Assembly (NCBI GenBank): GCA_038496445.1
Contig: JALMLS010000637.1
Coordinates: forward strand, 165,192 to 229,191
From: Trichosphaerium sp. ATCC 40318
Taxonomy: Eukaryota > Discosea > Flabellinia > Trichosidae
DNA: 64,000 bases
Direction: 5' to 3'
The notes under the pieces are model-generated. The model was not told the origin of the DNA and made no database searches. It was given only the letters and a program-made list of their open reading frames with translations. The position numbers and the translations under genes are program-made. Shown in pieces: positions 1 through 9,155 of this stretch. Every line of letters begins with the position of its first letter. The stretch's first letter is position 1.

Positions 1-372
1 AATCAAACTACAGTTTATCAACACGACTACAAAACAGTAGACGACCTCCCAGACTCTTTTATTGGCAACTGCTCTCTATTTATCAACTGGCCAACGTTTA
101 CGCTGACCTACGACATTGAATCAATTAAAAAACTTAAACCACGCGATATGCTACTCGTAATAGAGCTAAACGGCGCAGCAGGAAGCCCTGCGTTACTTCA
201 ATGGGTAGATTTAACATTAAAACGCCAAACAGAGTACCAAGCGATAGTAGCTAAAGTATACGACATGAACCCAGACCTAGTACGTAAACTAAGTCAAGTT
301 GAGAAGATTCAGACCTGTTTGCTTCACATACAACGAAAGGACGTTGTTGATGCTCCACCAAAGAAATCTTAG
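1..372 (+). CDS. 3' end of an unrecognised protein-coding gene
   Basis: The reading frame is open from base 1 to the TAG at 370-372, giving the last 123 residues of a protein that begins before the window. It contains the stretch SLFINWPTF and an acidic/basic segment around YDIESIKKLKPRD followed by the hydrophobic LLVIEL, and ends in a lysine-rich tail. Composition looks like a normal soluble globular protein. I see no signal peptide, transmembrane helix or catalytic motif in this part. I do not recognise the family. A methionine at 148 exists but the frame is clearly coding upstream of it, so 148 is probably not the start. Confidence 0.6.
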   Translation, partial: NQTTVYQHDYKTVDDLPDSFIGNCSLFINWPTFTLTYDIESIKKLKPRDMLLVIELNGAAGSPALLQWVDLTLKRQTEYQAIVAKVYDMNPDLVRKLSQVEKIQTCLLHIQRKDVVDAPPKKS

Positions 373-914
373 TATTATCACAATAGACTACTGATCAATT
401 GTAACTTAGTTTTGAAGTAAAATTTTTTTTTTAGCTCAAACACTTGCCGTTACGTTTTTTACGTTTGGTAAAGTTGCTATTCACAGAAATGTTGGAAAAG
501 TTAAAGCCGTTTAAAAAGTGAGAGTATCCAAAGCAAGTATTTCATTGTTAACAACACTGCGACAAACAACATTGTCTTACAACATTATATTTATGAAATT
601 GACATGAGACAAGTTTTGTTATGATCTCGTATGACTTTGAGTGTCCGAGGTGCACCGTGAAGATTCACCATTGCTGGATTCTGTCTAACCTACACAAGAA
701 AGCTTACAACAGCAAAATGGGCCAGCTGGTGTTTCACGGTACGACACGGTGAACTGGTAGTGGTTGTTTTGTCACTTCAGGCGACATTTCAGCAACATTC
801 TGAACCAATTAGGTTCACAACACGTATACCCGAATGGCACGCTTTGCCAATGTGAGCTTGTTCGTAAATAGTAGTTTTTTTAAAGCACGTGATTTTCAAA
901 CGTGATTAGAGATA

Positions 915-1780
915 AAATTGCTCGAGATTGCACGGGATAAGTCTAATTCGGTTATTTTTTCATGCGTTCATAATGTCTTTGTTGGAACTTCCTTACCAAT
1001 AGCCCCATTAGCACCAAAAATGTAGTTGTTTCTAGGCTTATCATTTAACAGTAGTTTTTTCAAAGAGTCTAGGACTTTGTGCAATGTATAGCGCTAGTGA
1101 TTGGCGAGTATGTGTGCACTAAAATTCTTAACACAACCAAGTTTAATCAAATAAAAAATAAAACTAGCAACAACAACAAACAGCATGAGCACGTACAGTA
1201 CTACACAAAACAGACACCCTATCTATCGTAATGGGCTATCGGTATCAGACTTGGTAGCACCATATTTAAAAAGAAACCAAATAAAGCGAAGGCGCTTTCC
1301 TCCAATATACAAGCAAGCAATGCTTAAACTTGGTACAAAAAACAACTTTTACAAAATAACTCAAACTGTAAAAATGCTTTTATTGTTAAATTCTCTCGAT
1401 AAGGAGGTAGATTCCATATACGAGTACCTGTAAAAGGTAAACCAAAGGAAGAAAAAAAGTTGAAGTTGATTAAAACAATGAAAGAGAAAGGACCGTTCCA
1501 GTTTAACAAAGGATTCATTGTGAGAAGTACAACAAAGTTTTATTGGCAATACTATACAGAAGATATAACATTGATTGTGTTTCCACCCAAATCATTTGGA
1601 GCGCTGTAAATGTCGCGTACTAACCACTACGCTACACAAAACGTATTAACACACTCACTCTGGAGTATGGAGGAACCTTATACGACATAAAACCAATCTC
1701 ACATTGTAATAACATTGTAAATAAAAAATAAATTTATTTAAAGCGAAAAATGTATGAAGAAGTGATATTTGAAAAGCAGC
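915..1780 (+). repeat. Small-gene-family block, copy 1 (gene plus conserved flanks)
   Basis: This block aligns by eye with 5415-6430 (reverse) and 55580-56580 (reverse). Shared upstream landmarks are a GTTGGAACTTCCTT-type stretch, an AAATAAAACTAGCAACAACAA-like leader just before the ATG, and downstream an ATGTATGAAGAAGTGA motif. Similarity extends several hundred bases outside the coding sequence, so this is a duplicated segment and not only a gene family. Confidence 0.65.
1185..1609 (+). CDS. Small protein of unknown function, three-copy family, copy 1
   Basis: Two exons: 1185-1332 and 1404-1609, with a 71-bp GTAC...AAG intron at 1333-1403. Splicing removes the in-frame stop met by the unspliced frame and gives a protein of about 117 residues. 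It starts MSTYSTTQNRHPIYRNGLS, is basic (RNQIKRRRFPP), and ends with TEDITLIVFPPK. The same intron position and the same C-terminal block (KGPFQ-NKGFIV, YTEDI-LIVFPPK) occur in the copies at 5492-5925 and 55603-56101, which supports the exon model. No known domain, signal peptide or membrane segment is visible. The family is duplicated with long flanks, so it may be carried by a mobile or segmental duplication unit. Confidence 0.65.
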
Positions 1781-1789
1781 GAAAGGCGT

Positions 1790-2949
1790 ACACGAATATC
1801 ATGAAAATAGCGCGAAAACAATGCATAATAATAAACATTGAGGTTTGTTTACACTATAATTTAAAGCCCGTGAAATAACGTGCTAAGAAGTTCTTAATAT
1901 TTTCACATTTATCGTTCACATTCAGTTGTCCATACATAGGTTAAAAAAAAGATCATCTTTTCATGCATTTGTACACCCTACAAGCACATATTTTCCGTTT
2001 GGTTACTAGCGGCAACGTTCGCATACAAGCGAAAACTGGCATATTTTCAAACAAAACAATACCGGAAAATAAAATACGATCATGTGTATTTATTCAAAAC
2101 AAAGTAATGCCATGGTATTTCGAAACTTTTGAGTTTTTCAAACCGATTTTACATTCTAAAGTATTTTGGGTTGATGTAACAATTCAGTTCGCTCTCTTAC
2201 AACGTCTAATAGTTCCTGTTTAAATAGAAAACGCCAAGTGTAAATTTGAAGAGATGGCGACATGGTACGAATGGTAATCTATGGAAATACGGTCCAGAAA
2301 GACTCGCCTATGCAATACCCCAAGCATGGGCGTTTCTTTTTTACATGTTAGCTCGTCTTCCTTTTTTAAAACACATGCCAAATTGTGTACAGGTAAACCA
2401 GATTTGAAATCTGCTTTATGATTTCACGCTATGGTTGTCATTTTTCTAGATACCTTCAACAAAATCTTTTCTTGCATTGAGGAGAAATACAGCGGTCTAT
2501 TGTAAAATCGCTTGAGTTTTTTGGAGAACTTCGGTGACTAGTATCTCTTAACACCACCAGCAAATAAAATACAGATAAAATAAAATGATCTCCCTTTCAG
2601 ATAGTAGGTTGTTTGTCTAAGACAGACTATTGCGAGTTCTGCATGACAATGAAAAGTTAGACAAGTAGAACTTTTAGTCGTAACATTACATACACTAGTG
2701 GTGTTCTCAACGAAGAGAACACCGAATCTTTCGCCTCAGCGCAAATAGTTGGAAATATTCGAATATTTTTCAATTCGGTATTCAGGACAGTCATAGTGCT
2801 ACACGGTATTTGTGTACACATAAAATATTTGCTTTTTTATATTGAAAAAAATGCACACTGCTAAAGGGTGACTTTAGTTGCTTAACACGTGCTTTTGTTT
2901 CGTTAATTTGATGCTAAGTCTCCTTCAATTTGCAATCTTCATGCCATGC
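1790..2949. other. Intergenic, no supported gene
   Basis: About 1.1 kb between the small gene and the inverted YwqK-repeat gene. A methionine-started frame at 1963-2223 (86 codons) has no homologue I recognise and no splice context. I see no RNA gene, terminal repeat or tandem array here. Confidence 0.5.
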
Positions 2950-3648
2950 TTAACGATTTCTAGCTTGGTCATCAGTATAAAACCTGTACTCGCTTAATTG
3001 ACCGTTATCATACCAACACTTGTAGTCTCCGTCATATCTATTATTCACATAATTGCACTGCTCTTTCAATTGACCATTTTTATACCACCTCTTCAATTCT
3101 TCAAACAAACCATTTACAAAATGACATTCTCTTGCTAATTTACCACTTTCATACCATCTCTTATATACTCCTTCTAGCTTATCATTAACATAGTTTTTTA
3201 CAAAGTTAATTTGTCCATTGTTGTGCCAAGTCTTGCTCTCGCCTTCTTTTTTACCATTGACATAATGATCAAACATCCATAAGTTACTATTGGTGTACCA
3301 ATTTTTGAAATCTCCTTCATGTACACCCTTTTTATAGCTTCCTTGAAAGCGCAACTGACCGTTGGACAACAACAGTTGCCCATTGTCACGCCAATCCTTA
3401 TATTCTCCTTCTCTTCTATCATTGATGTAAAAATATTGTCTATACAGCTGTCCATTATTGTGACACTCCCTGCACTTTCCATCAATCTTATTGTTGGAAT
3501 AATTGTATTGCTTATACAGATGACCGGTGTGCCACCAGTGAGTACAGTCTCCATCACGTTTACCTTGTGTCCAATACTCTCGACACAATAAGTTAAATAT
3601 TTATTTTTCAATCGTTTAGTTACACTGTACTTGGTGCTTCGCTGTCAT
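2950..3648 (-). CDS. YwqK/MORN-2 repeat protein lacking the F-box-like N-terminus
   Basis: Most of the reading frame is a tandem array of roughly 23-residue units of the type G-x-YKxWYxNGQLxxxxxYVNxKxEG, the MORN-2 (YwqK antitoxin-like) repeat. Units resemble those of the neighbours at 3797 and 41219 closely. Those genes have an 18-nt first exon (MxAKRQ), an intron, then an F-box-like domain. Here the first exon (3631-3648, MTAKHQ) and donor survive, but the original acceptor and the F-box-like coding part are gone; intron sequence runs straight into repeat-coding sequence. An AG at 3577-3578 would still join exon 1 in frame to YWTQGKRDG (intron 3577-3630, 54 bp), giving a repeat-only protein of about 215 residues. 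Small internal indels relative to the paralogues are visible. It is either a shortened functional form or an early pseudogene. Confidence 0.6.
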
Positions 3649-3796
3649 TAAGAGGTACTGAGTTGTAAATACGTTAAACCAATTTACTATTCAATAATGA
3701 TCAAAACACATGTTGACGGCAGTAGAAATTTCATCATTAAAGCCTATTTATTATTATTAGATACTTACAGTGCATTTACCACTCAGTACCAACTCA
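3649..3796. promoter_or_regulatory. 148-bp shared upstream region between divergent YwqK genes
   Basis: The ATG at 3648 (minus) and the ATG at 3797 (plus) are only 148 bp apart. Both edges carry the same leader in opposite orientation, close to TTACCACTCAGTACCTCTTA. That 20-mer is exact at 6995-7014 before the pseudogene copy and is recognisable upstream of the gene at 42357. The leader is therefore a conserved 5' UTR/promoter element of the family, and this interval likely serves as a bidirectional promoter (inference). Confidence 0.55.
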
Positions 3797-4474
3797 ATGA
3801 AAGCGAAACGCCAAGTAAAGTAAACAAAATGGTTACCAAAATAATATTTAATGTAGCAACATCGCAGAGAACAAGAGCCCAACCATCTATTGGACCTTCC
3901 GTTAGAGCTGCATCTTGAAATTATAGATCTAGATTTTGATATTTATCTAAAATGGCCTTTATTATCAAAGTACACAGCAACAACAACGAGATTTGATGCC
4001 GACTTACAAAAAAATGGTAAATGGTTGAAAAAACAAAGGAAAGAAAATGAATCGAAATTATTGTGTCGAGAGTATTGGACACAAGGTAAACGTGATGGAG
4101 ACTGTACTCACTGGTGGCCACACAACAAGCTCTGCTCGCAATCCAATTACGCCAACAATAAGATGGAAGGCGAGAGCAAGACTTGGTATGCTAATGGACA
4201 AATGAACTTTGTAAAAAACTATGTTAATGATAAGCTAGAAGGAGTATATAAGGGTTGGTATGAAAGTGGTGAGTTAGCAAGAGAATGTCATTTTGTAAAT
4301 GGTTTGTTTGAAGGAGAGGACAGACAGTGGTATAAAAATGGCCAATTGAAAGAGCAGTGCAATTATGTGAATAATAGATATGACGGGGAGTACAGGAGTT
4401 GGGACAAAAATGGCAAATTGAAGGAGTATAGGTTGTACAACAATGGCAAGTTGGAGATTGTAATGCCGAGATGA
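3797..4474 (+). CDS. F-box-like / YwqK (MORN-2) repeat protein
   Basis: Two exons: 3797-3814 (18 nt, MKAKRQ) and 3857-4474, joined over a 42-bp GTAAAG...TGTAG intron in frame. Residues about 7-60 form an F-box-like segment (LPLELHLEIIDLD, YLKWPLLSKYT) followed by a basic linker; the rest is a MORN-2/YwqK array of about five units ending in NGKLEIVMPR. F-box proteins usually link a substrate to an SCF ubiquitin ligase through Skp1; MORN-2 repeats are uncharacterised binding modules known from bacterial YwqK proteins and large DNA viruses. A role as a ubiquitin-ligase adaptor is inference. It is divergent from the gene at 3648 and followed by a flank repeated at 40.8-41.2 and 53.9-54.4 kb. Confidence 0.75.
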
Positions 4475-4554
4475 TGGCGAATTGAGCTCTCGATCTCGGA
4501 AAGCATTGAGTTAGGAAATACTTAAACATGTAAATTGTGTTCGCCAGAGGAAAA

Positions 4555-4960
4555 ACGACTCATTTCAAATTGGTTTACATTTAGCTTCGTATTATGTAGT
4601 TTACACTAAAACATACCACAGCATAGCCTTGCCACGGAGTACCTGACGTGCTGTTTTTTGAACTTGTTAACTATGTGCTGAGTAGTTTGCAAAACACTTC
4701 ATACAGCCCCAAAACCCTTACAAATCATCTGCACACACGTCATTGCGTAAGTATAAGCATATTAAAAACACAGAAAGGCTTTTGGAGCCTTGCAAACAAC
4801 GATTCCATTTCGTCACCAACCGTTGTAGAAAACAATTTCTTGAACATGTACTACAAGATTCGTACTAATACGGTTATTTCTACGCGATATATACATACCA
4901 AGACGCACGAAAGTGCTAACGAGGTAATTTAACGCTAATCTGCTGTGGATTTTGATGCCA
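4555..4960 (+). repeat. 3' flank block of YwqK genes, copy A
   Basis: Sequence after the YwqK gene (TTTCAAATTGGTTTACAT, CATAGCCTTGCC, GTACCTGACGTG) recurs after the gene at 41219 (reverse, about 40770-41200) and at about 53985-54350. Reading frames found inside it are fragments with no protein support. It marks the 3' edge of the duplicated unit. Confidence 0.6.
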
Positions 4961-5414
4961 ACGACTAGTACAACGGAAGCACACGTTTATCGAAACGTCA
5001 CCTACCGTTCCAAAATGATACAAGACCATCGTGAAGCGTAGACAGTTTATTTTCATGGGTATTCGACTACGCTTTCGAAGTCTTCATGTGTTAAAATTGA
5101 CTAACACTTATTGCCTTGGTTATAGGACTCCGTTAACAAGGTACCTTGTTTTGGTAGTACAATTTTGGCGCAGATCGGCATAATTGCTTAATTGCAAACA
5201 ACGCAAAAGTGTGACTCAAGAGTACCAGCTGTAACATGTAGCGAAGCGCAAACACCATTGAGACGAGAAGTGCTAGCATCCTTATGGAAACTATTAGAGT
5301 ATAAGCACAAGCTGGAAGGGTTGTAATTTATACCAAAATCACCCTGCTGTTCAACATAACTTTAGTGTTGAAGAAGTATACACCTTGAACAGGTTCAAAT
5401 GGTGTACAATTTTC

Positions 5415-6430
5415 ACTTCTTCATACATTTGGTTCTCGCGTTAAATAGGTGTCTGTTTATTTACAATGTCATTACAGTGCGTGTGATTGGTTTACAGTGC
5501 TCCAAATGATTTGGGTGGAAACACAATCAGCGTAATATCTTCCGTGTAGTAATGCCAATAAAACTTTGTTGTGTTTTTAACAATGAACCCTGTGTTACAC
5601 TGGAACGGCCCTTTCTCTTTCATTGTTTTAATCAACTGCAACCTTTTTTCTTCCTTTGGTTTACCTTCTATAGGTTGTCGTATATGGAATCTACCTCCTT
5701 ATCAACAGAAGTTAACAATAAAAGCACATCTAGCTTTGCTCTTTTATAAAAGAAAAACTGCTAGTTTGTACCATGTTTAAGCATTGCTTGCTTGAATGTT
5801 AACGAAAAACCTCTTCGTTTTAATTGGCTTCTTTTTAAATATGGTGCTACCAAGTCTGATATAGATAGCCCATTACGATAGATAGGGTGTCTAGTAATTG
5901 TCGTAGTTCTTGTGTATGTGCTCATGCTGTGTTGTTGTTGCTAGTTTTATTTTTTATTTGATTAAACTGGGTTGTGTTTAGTACACATACCCGAGCACCT
6001 ATCAATGACGCTATATTATACATTTTGCGAGCGTCAAGCATAATATATACGTACATAACGGGTACGAATAGTAAGCCAAAGAAATCTAACCGTTTTTTAG
6101 TCAACGTTAATGAGAAGCCTAGAAACGGCTTTGTTTTTGGTTTTAATGGGCTTGTTGGAGCAAGGAAGTTCCAATAAAGACCGTATGAACAACGCATGAA
6201 AAAATCATAACCTAATTTGACTGTCTCGTGAAATCTCGAGATTTTTATCACGTGACTTGAGAACTACTTACGACCAATCAAAATAGATGAAAGTAAGTTC
6301 GTTATGTAAAATTTTTAAAAGTACATCTAGCACTATATTCAGGTAAACCGTTGTGAACTTATGGGCTAATTGTTACCACAAAGTTGCCGAAAAAGTGTCA
6401 TACAGTGAAACACCAGTTTTGCCCAGTGCT
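5415..6430 (-). repeat. Small-gene-family block, copy 2
   Basis: Reverse-oriented counterpart of 915-1780 and 55580-56580. Similarity to copy 3 runs through the gene and about 500 bp upstream, past a TTGTGAACTTATGGGCTAAT segment present at about 6352 and 56492. Confidence 0.65.
5492..5925 (-). CDS. Small protein of unknown function, three-copy family, copy 2
   Basis: Exon 1 is 5925-5772, the intron 5771-5698 (74 bp, GTAC...AAG), and exon 2 runs from 5697 to the stop at 5494-5492. The product (about 119 residues) begins MSTYTRTTTITRHPIYRNG, is basic in the middle (KRSQLKRRGFS) and ends TLIVFPPKSFGAL, matching copies 1 and 3. The reading frame is intact in all three copies despite scattered substitutions, which suggests purifying selection or recent duplication. 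Function unknown; no recognised domain. Confidence 0.65.
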
Positions 6431-7014
6431 GCAGCAGTTCTGTTCCAAGATACTGCGGTAGACGCCGCTGGTTTTTGTGAACGCGATGAATTTGGGCACT
6501 CGAAGTTACCCGAGATCAAAAATAAAAATTGGCTCATCGTAATAATGTGTAGTCCCGTATTAACTTGTACCGGGCCCATAGTAAAGATTGCAAAGAGCCA
6601 ATGTTTGATACAATAGTAAGACATGCACCAAGAGCAAGTCTAGAGCTTTTGCTAAAGACTTTTGGGATGGCGTTGCAATAGACAAGACTGTACCATTGTA
6701 CAAAATTTTAAAGTTATTGTGGTCACAAAAACAACATACAAGAAGGTGGATGTAGTACAAGGTGTATTACGAGGATATGATTGCGTTATTTTTATAGCTG
6801 CACTTGCACATCAAAGGTTTTGAATCATTCTTATTCATTTTAGTCTGTTATGGTATTTGACAGTGCATCCTTTCTCTTTCAATGCAATAATACCATCAAG
6901 TGTTATTGATTTACAACCAAGCAATATTTTTGGTAAGGTTTCGACACGTGGTTTGGCCATTGTTGAATTATTAACTGTTAGACTTGGAGTGTATTTACCA
7001 CTCAGTACCTCTTA
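6431..7014. other. Intergenic, ends in the YwqK 5' leader
   Basis: No gene is supported. The last 20 bases (6995-7014) are the conserved YwqK leader. A short inverted pair (AATTGGCTC around 6527 and GAGCCAAT around 6595) is present but has no further support as an element. Confidence 0.45.
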
Positions 7015-7536
7015 ATGACAGCGAAACACCAATTACGGGTAACTAAACGGTTGAAAAACAAATATTTAACTTTAGGTAAATCCCGAAGGGGATATAGTTT
7101 TTTCCGAAAACAAAAATTCGAAAGTGTAGAAAGATGCATAGCTAGGGCAGTCCACTAAACTAGAAAGCGCCTGGTTCACTTACGGTCGGGTCCTCGCTGT
7201 GCTAGGAACTAGAACCCGACCTTCGCTCACATATAGTGATCCATTGGTGGGTATAGGCATTCGGTTTTTGTATCGAATTCTATTTTTTCGAATTTTTTCT
7301 TTCGAAAAATTCGGAAAAAACGTGGGTCCGATCCCGAACAAGAGCGTAACCGTCTATTGAGGCTTCCATTGGAACTTCAACTTGAAATTATAGATCTAGA
7401 TTTTGATATTTATCTAAAATGGCCTTTATTATCAAAATACACAGCAACAACGAGATTTGATGCCGACTTACAAAAAAATGGTAAATGGCTGAAAAAACAA
7501 AAGAAAGAAAATGAACCGAAATTATTGTGTCGAGAG
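7015..7536 (+). pseudogene. Disrupted F-box-like/YwqK gene copy
   Basis: The conserved leader, the 18-nt first exon (MTAKHQ) and most of the first intron are present (7015 to about 7078). About 250 bp of foreign sequence then separates the intron acceptor from the F-box-like exon, which resumes near 7357 (LPLELQLEIIDLD, YLKWPLLSKYTA). Coding similarity stops at the codons for CREY, exactly where the terminal-inverted-repeat element at 7537 begins. No repeat array follows the element, so the gene has lost its 3' half. The donor GT of intron 1 is also changed (CCAATTACGG where paralogues have CCAAGTA). Confidence 0.7.
7097..7321. mobile_element. Small fold-back (inverted-repeat) element
   Basis: Left end GTTTTTTCCGAA...TTCGAAA and right end TTTCGAAA...TTCGGAAAAAAC are inverted copies. 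The centre holds a second hairpin, GGTCGGGT at about 7181 pairing with ACCCGACC at about 7211. It has no coding capacity and sits inside a YwqK gene copy between intron 1 and exon 2, which the paralogues show to be contiguous. This fits insertion of a miniature non-autonomous element; a clear target-site duplication was not found. Confidence 0.55.
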
Positions 7537-8406
7537 TATTGTCTGTATCATTCAAGTTTGCTAATCTTTGCAACTTTTTGTTGTTTGTGACTTTTGGTTT
7601 TCGTGTTTAGTCAGATCTGACAGATCTTGCAACTTCTGTTAGTTCTTACAAGATCTTGTTAGTTCTTGCAACTTGTGTTAGTTCTTGCAAGATCTGTCAA
7701 AAACTACAAGGATGGATCTTGTCAGTTCTGGAAAAAACTAAATCCATGTCTACAACACACATTATTGCGACGCCACGTGTTTTTATTAATAACCATTATT
7801 TTATTTGGTACATTAATTTAGCAGTTCTGTTGACGTACTCTAAGGTCCAGCAGTTGTCTTCTATACTCTAAAACGGATTATTGCGCTATGTTAATACCGT
7901 ACACTCAGCGCAAGATACTTTGGAAGCGCTTGGAATTTTCTTTGAGGTTTTAACGTTATCTCGCGGTTAACACTCCTCTTACGCCTGAATGTGCCAGCAT
8001 TCGCGTGGTTGTAAGTTAATATGAAATAATTATTAATTCGTACTCGGTTTTATGGCTGCTGGGTGATTAGTAATGAGAGCGCACCCTACGTGAAATACTG
8101 AGCTCGTCTTGTTAGATGATGTGACTTTGACGCAGTGCTTTTTCGTCTTGCCTTAATGTACTATGGACGACAAGGAAGGTACGTTGTCATGAGTTATACA
8201 ATGTGATGCATTCACATTGCACTGGTTCTGCAAGTTTTTCTCAAAGCTGTCAGTTCTTGCAAGAACTATCAAAACTGACAAAATCTGACAGAACTTGCAA
8301 GAACTAGCAGAAGTTACAAGATCTGGCAGTTTTGTTAGTTCTTGCAAGATCTTACACTTTGATACTTCTGCCAAACCTGTCGCAAACTTGAATGATACGG
8401 ACAATA
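7537..8406. mobile_element. 870-bp non-autonomous element with terminal inverted repeats
   Basis: The left end at 7541-7560, GTCTGTATCATTCAAGTTTG, matches the reverse complement of 8383-8402 at 19 of 20 positions; including flanking TATT/AATA the inverted repeat reaches 24 bp. Both subterminal zones (about 7620-7720 and 8220-8355) carry many copies, in both orientations, of a motif like AGTTCTTGCAAGATCT. No transposase frame is visible inside. This architecture is typical of a MITE-like DNA transposon derivative with subterminal transposase-binding repeats (family knowledge). I could not identify a target-site duplication, because the right flank no longer matches the interrupted gene. Confidence 0.7.
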
Positions 8407-9155
8407 GTTGCAGTAAACTTGAACCAAAACAGAGCTCAAATCAAGAAGCAAAGCCTTGCTTAAGATTTTGCCTACAATTGAAAACTGGACAGTGACAGAT
8501 TGAACTGGGACGTGATTGGCGATAAAATGCACACGCAATGTCAGCCTCACTAGAGCCGCCAAAAGAAAGAAAAGGCTCAACGAGCTAGAAAAGGTGCTCA
8601 GGCGGAGCGTAGCGGGGGGTGGTAGGCGCTAATAAAACAGTGTATTTTGGTAAACGAAATAGACAGGCAAAGCAGGTGATTTTATTCTTTTTTTCATTGT
8701 CAATCTTAGAATTGCGTTCATTAATCTTTCATCAATCTCAAGTAGGTAGGGGAGATAGAAACTATTTTAAGTAGAGTTTTTGGTTTTTAGTTTGCACCAT
8801 ATTTTTACATTAGTCAGCATTCATTCAGATTGATTAAGGGTGGTGGGTAGAGATCGCGATAGCTTGTTTATTGAAGGACGTTGGAAACGCGACGAGCGAG
8901 AGGTGAGAGAGAAGGGTGAGAAGTCAAGATGCTTCTGTTGGCCTTTCTTTTCACCGCCGCAAAAGCTCCGACTTTGTCTGCCGTCCAAAAACCAAAAAGA
9001 CAACGTATAAAAACCTAAATACAATCTTTGTATGTGCACCACTGTGTAGAGTACAAAAAACGTAGTTAGAGTTAAAAATAATTGGGCGAAGTTTGTGTAG
9101 ACCAAAACAACACCAAAAAATTCTTTTTAATAGTTAATCATATCACCTCTTCACC
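8407..9155. other. Intergenic, upstream region of the F-box gene
   Basis: No supported gene. A G-rich stretch at about 8600-8630 (GGAGCGTAGCGGGGGGTGG) and a purine-rich stretch near 8880-8930 are present. The minus-strand frame at 8821-9105 has no recognisable protein features. Confidence 0.45.

Noticed and set aside
7181-7220. Possible tRNA-derived B box in the fold-back element
   Set aside because: The GGTTC-like string does not sit in a cloverleaf and the spacing is wrong; a hairpin explains it better.
7600-8360. CRISPR-like array from the repeated AGTTCTTGCAAGATCT motif
   Set aside because: Units are irregular, occur in both orientations and lack constant spacers; they fit subterminal transposon repeats.
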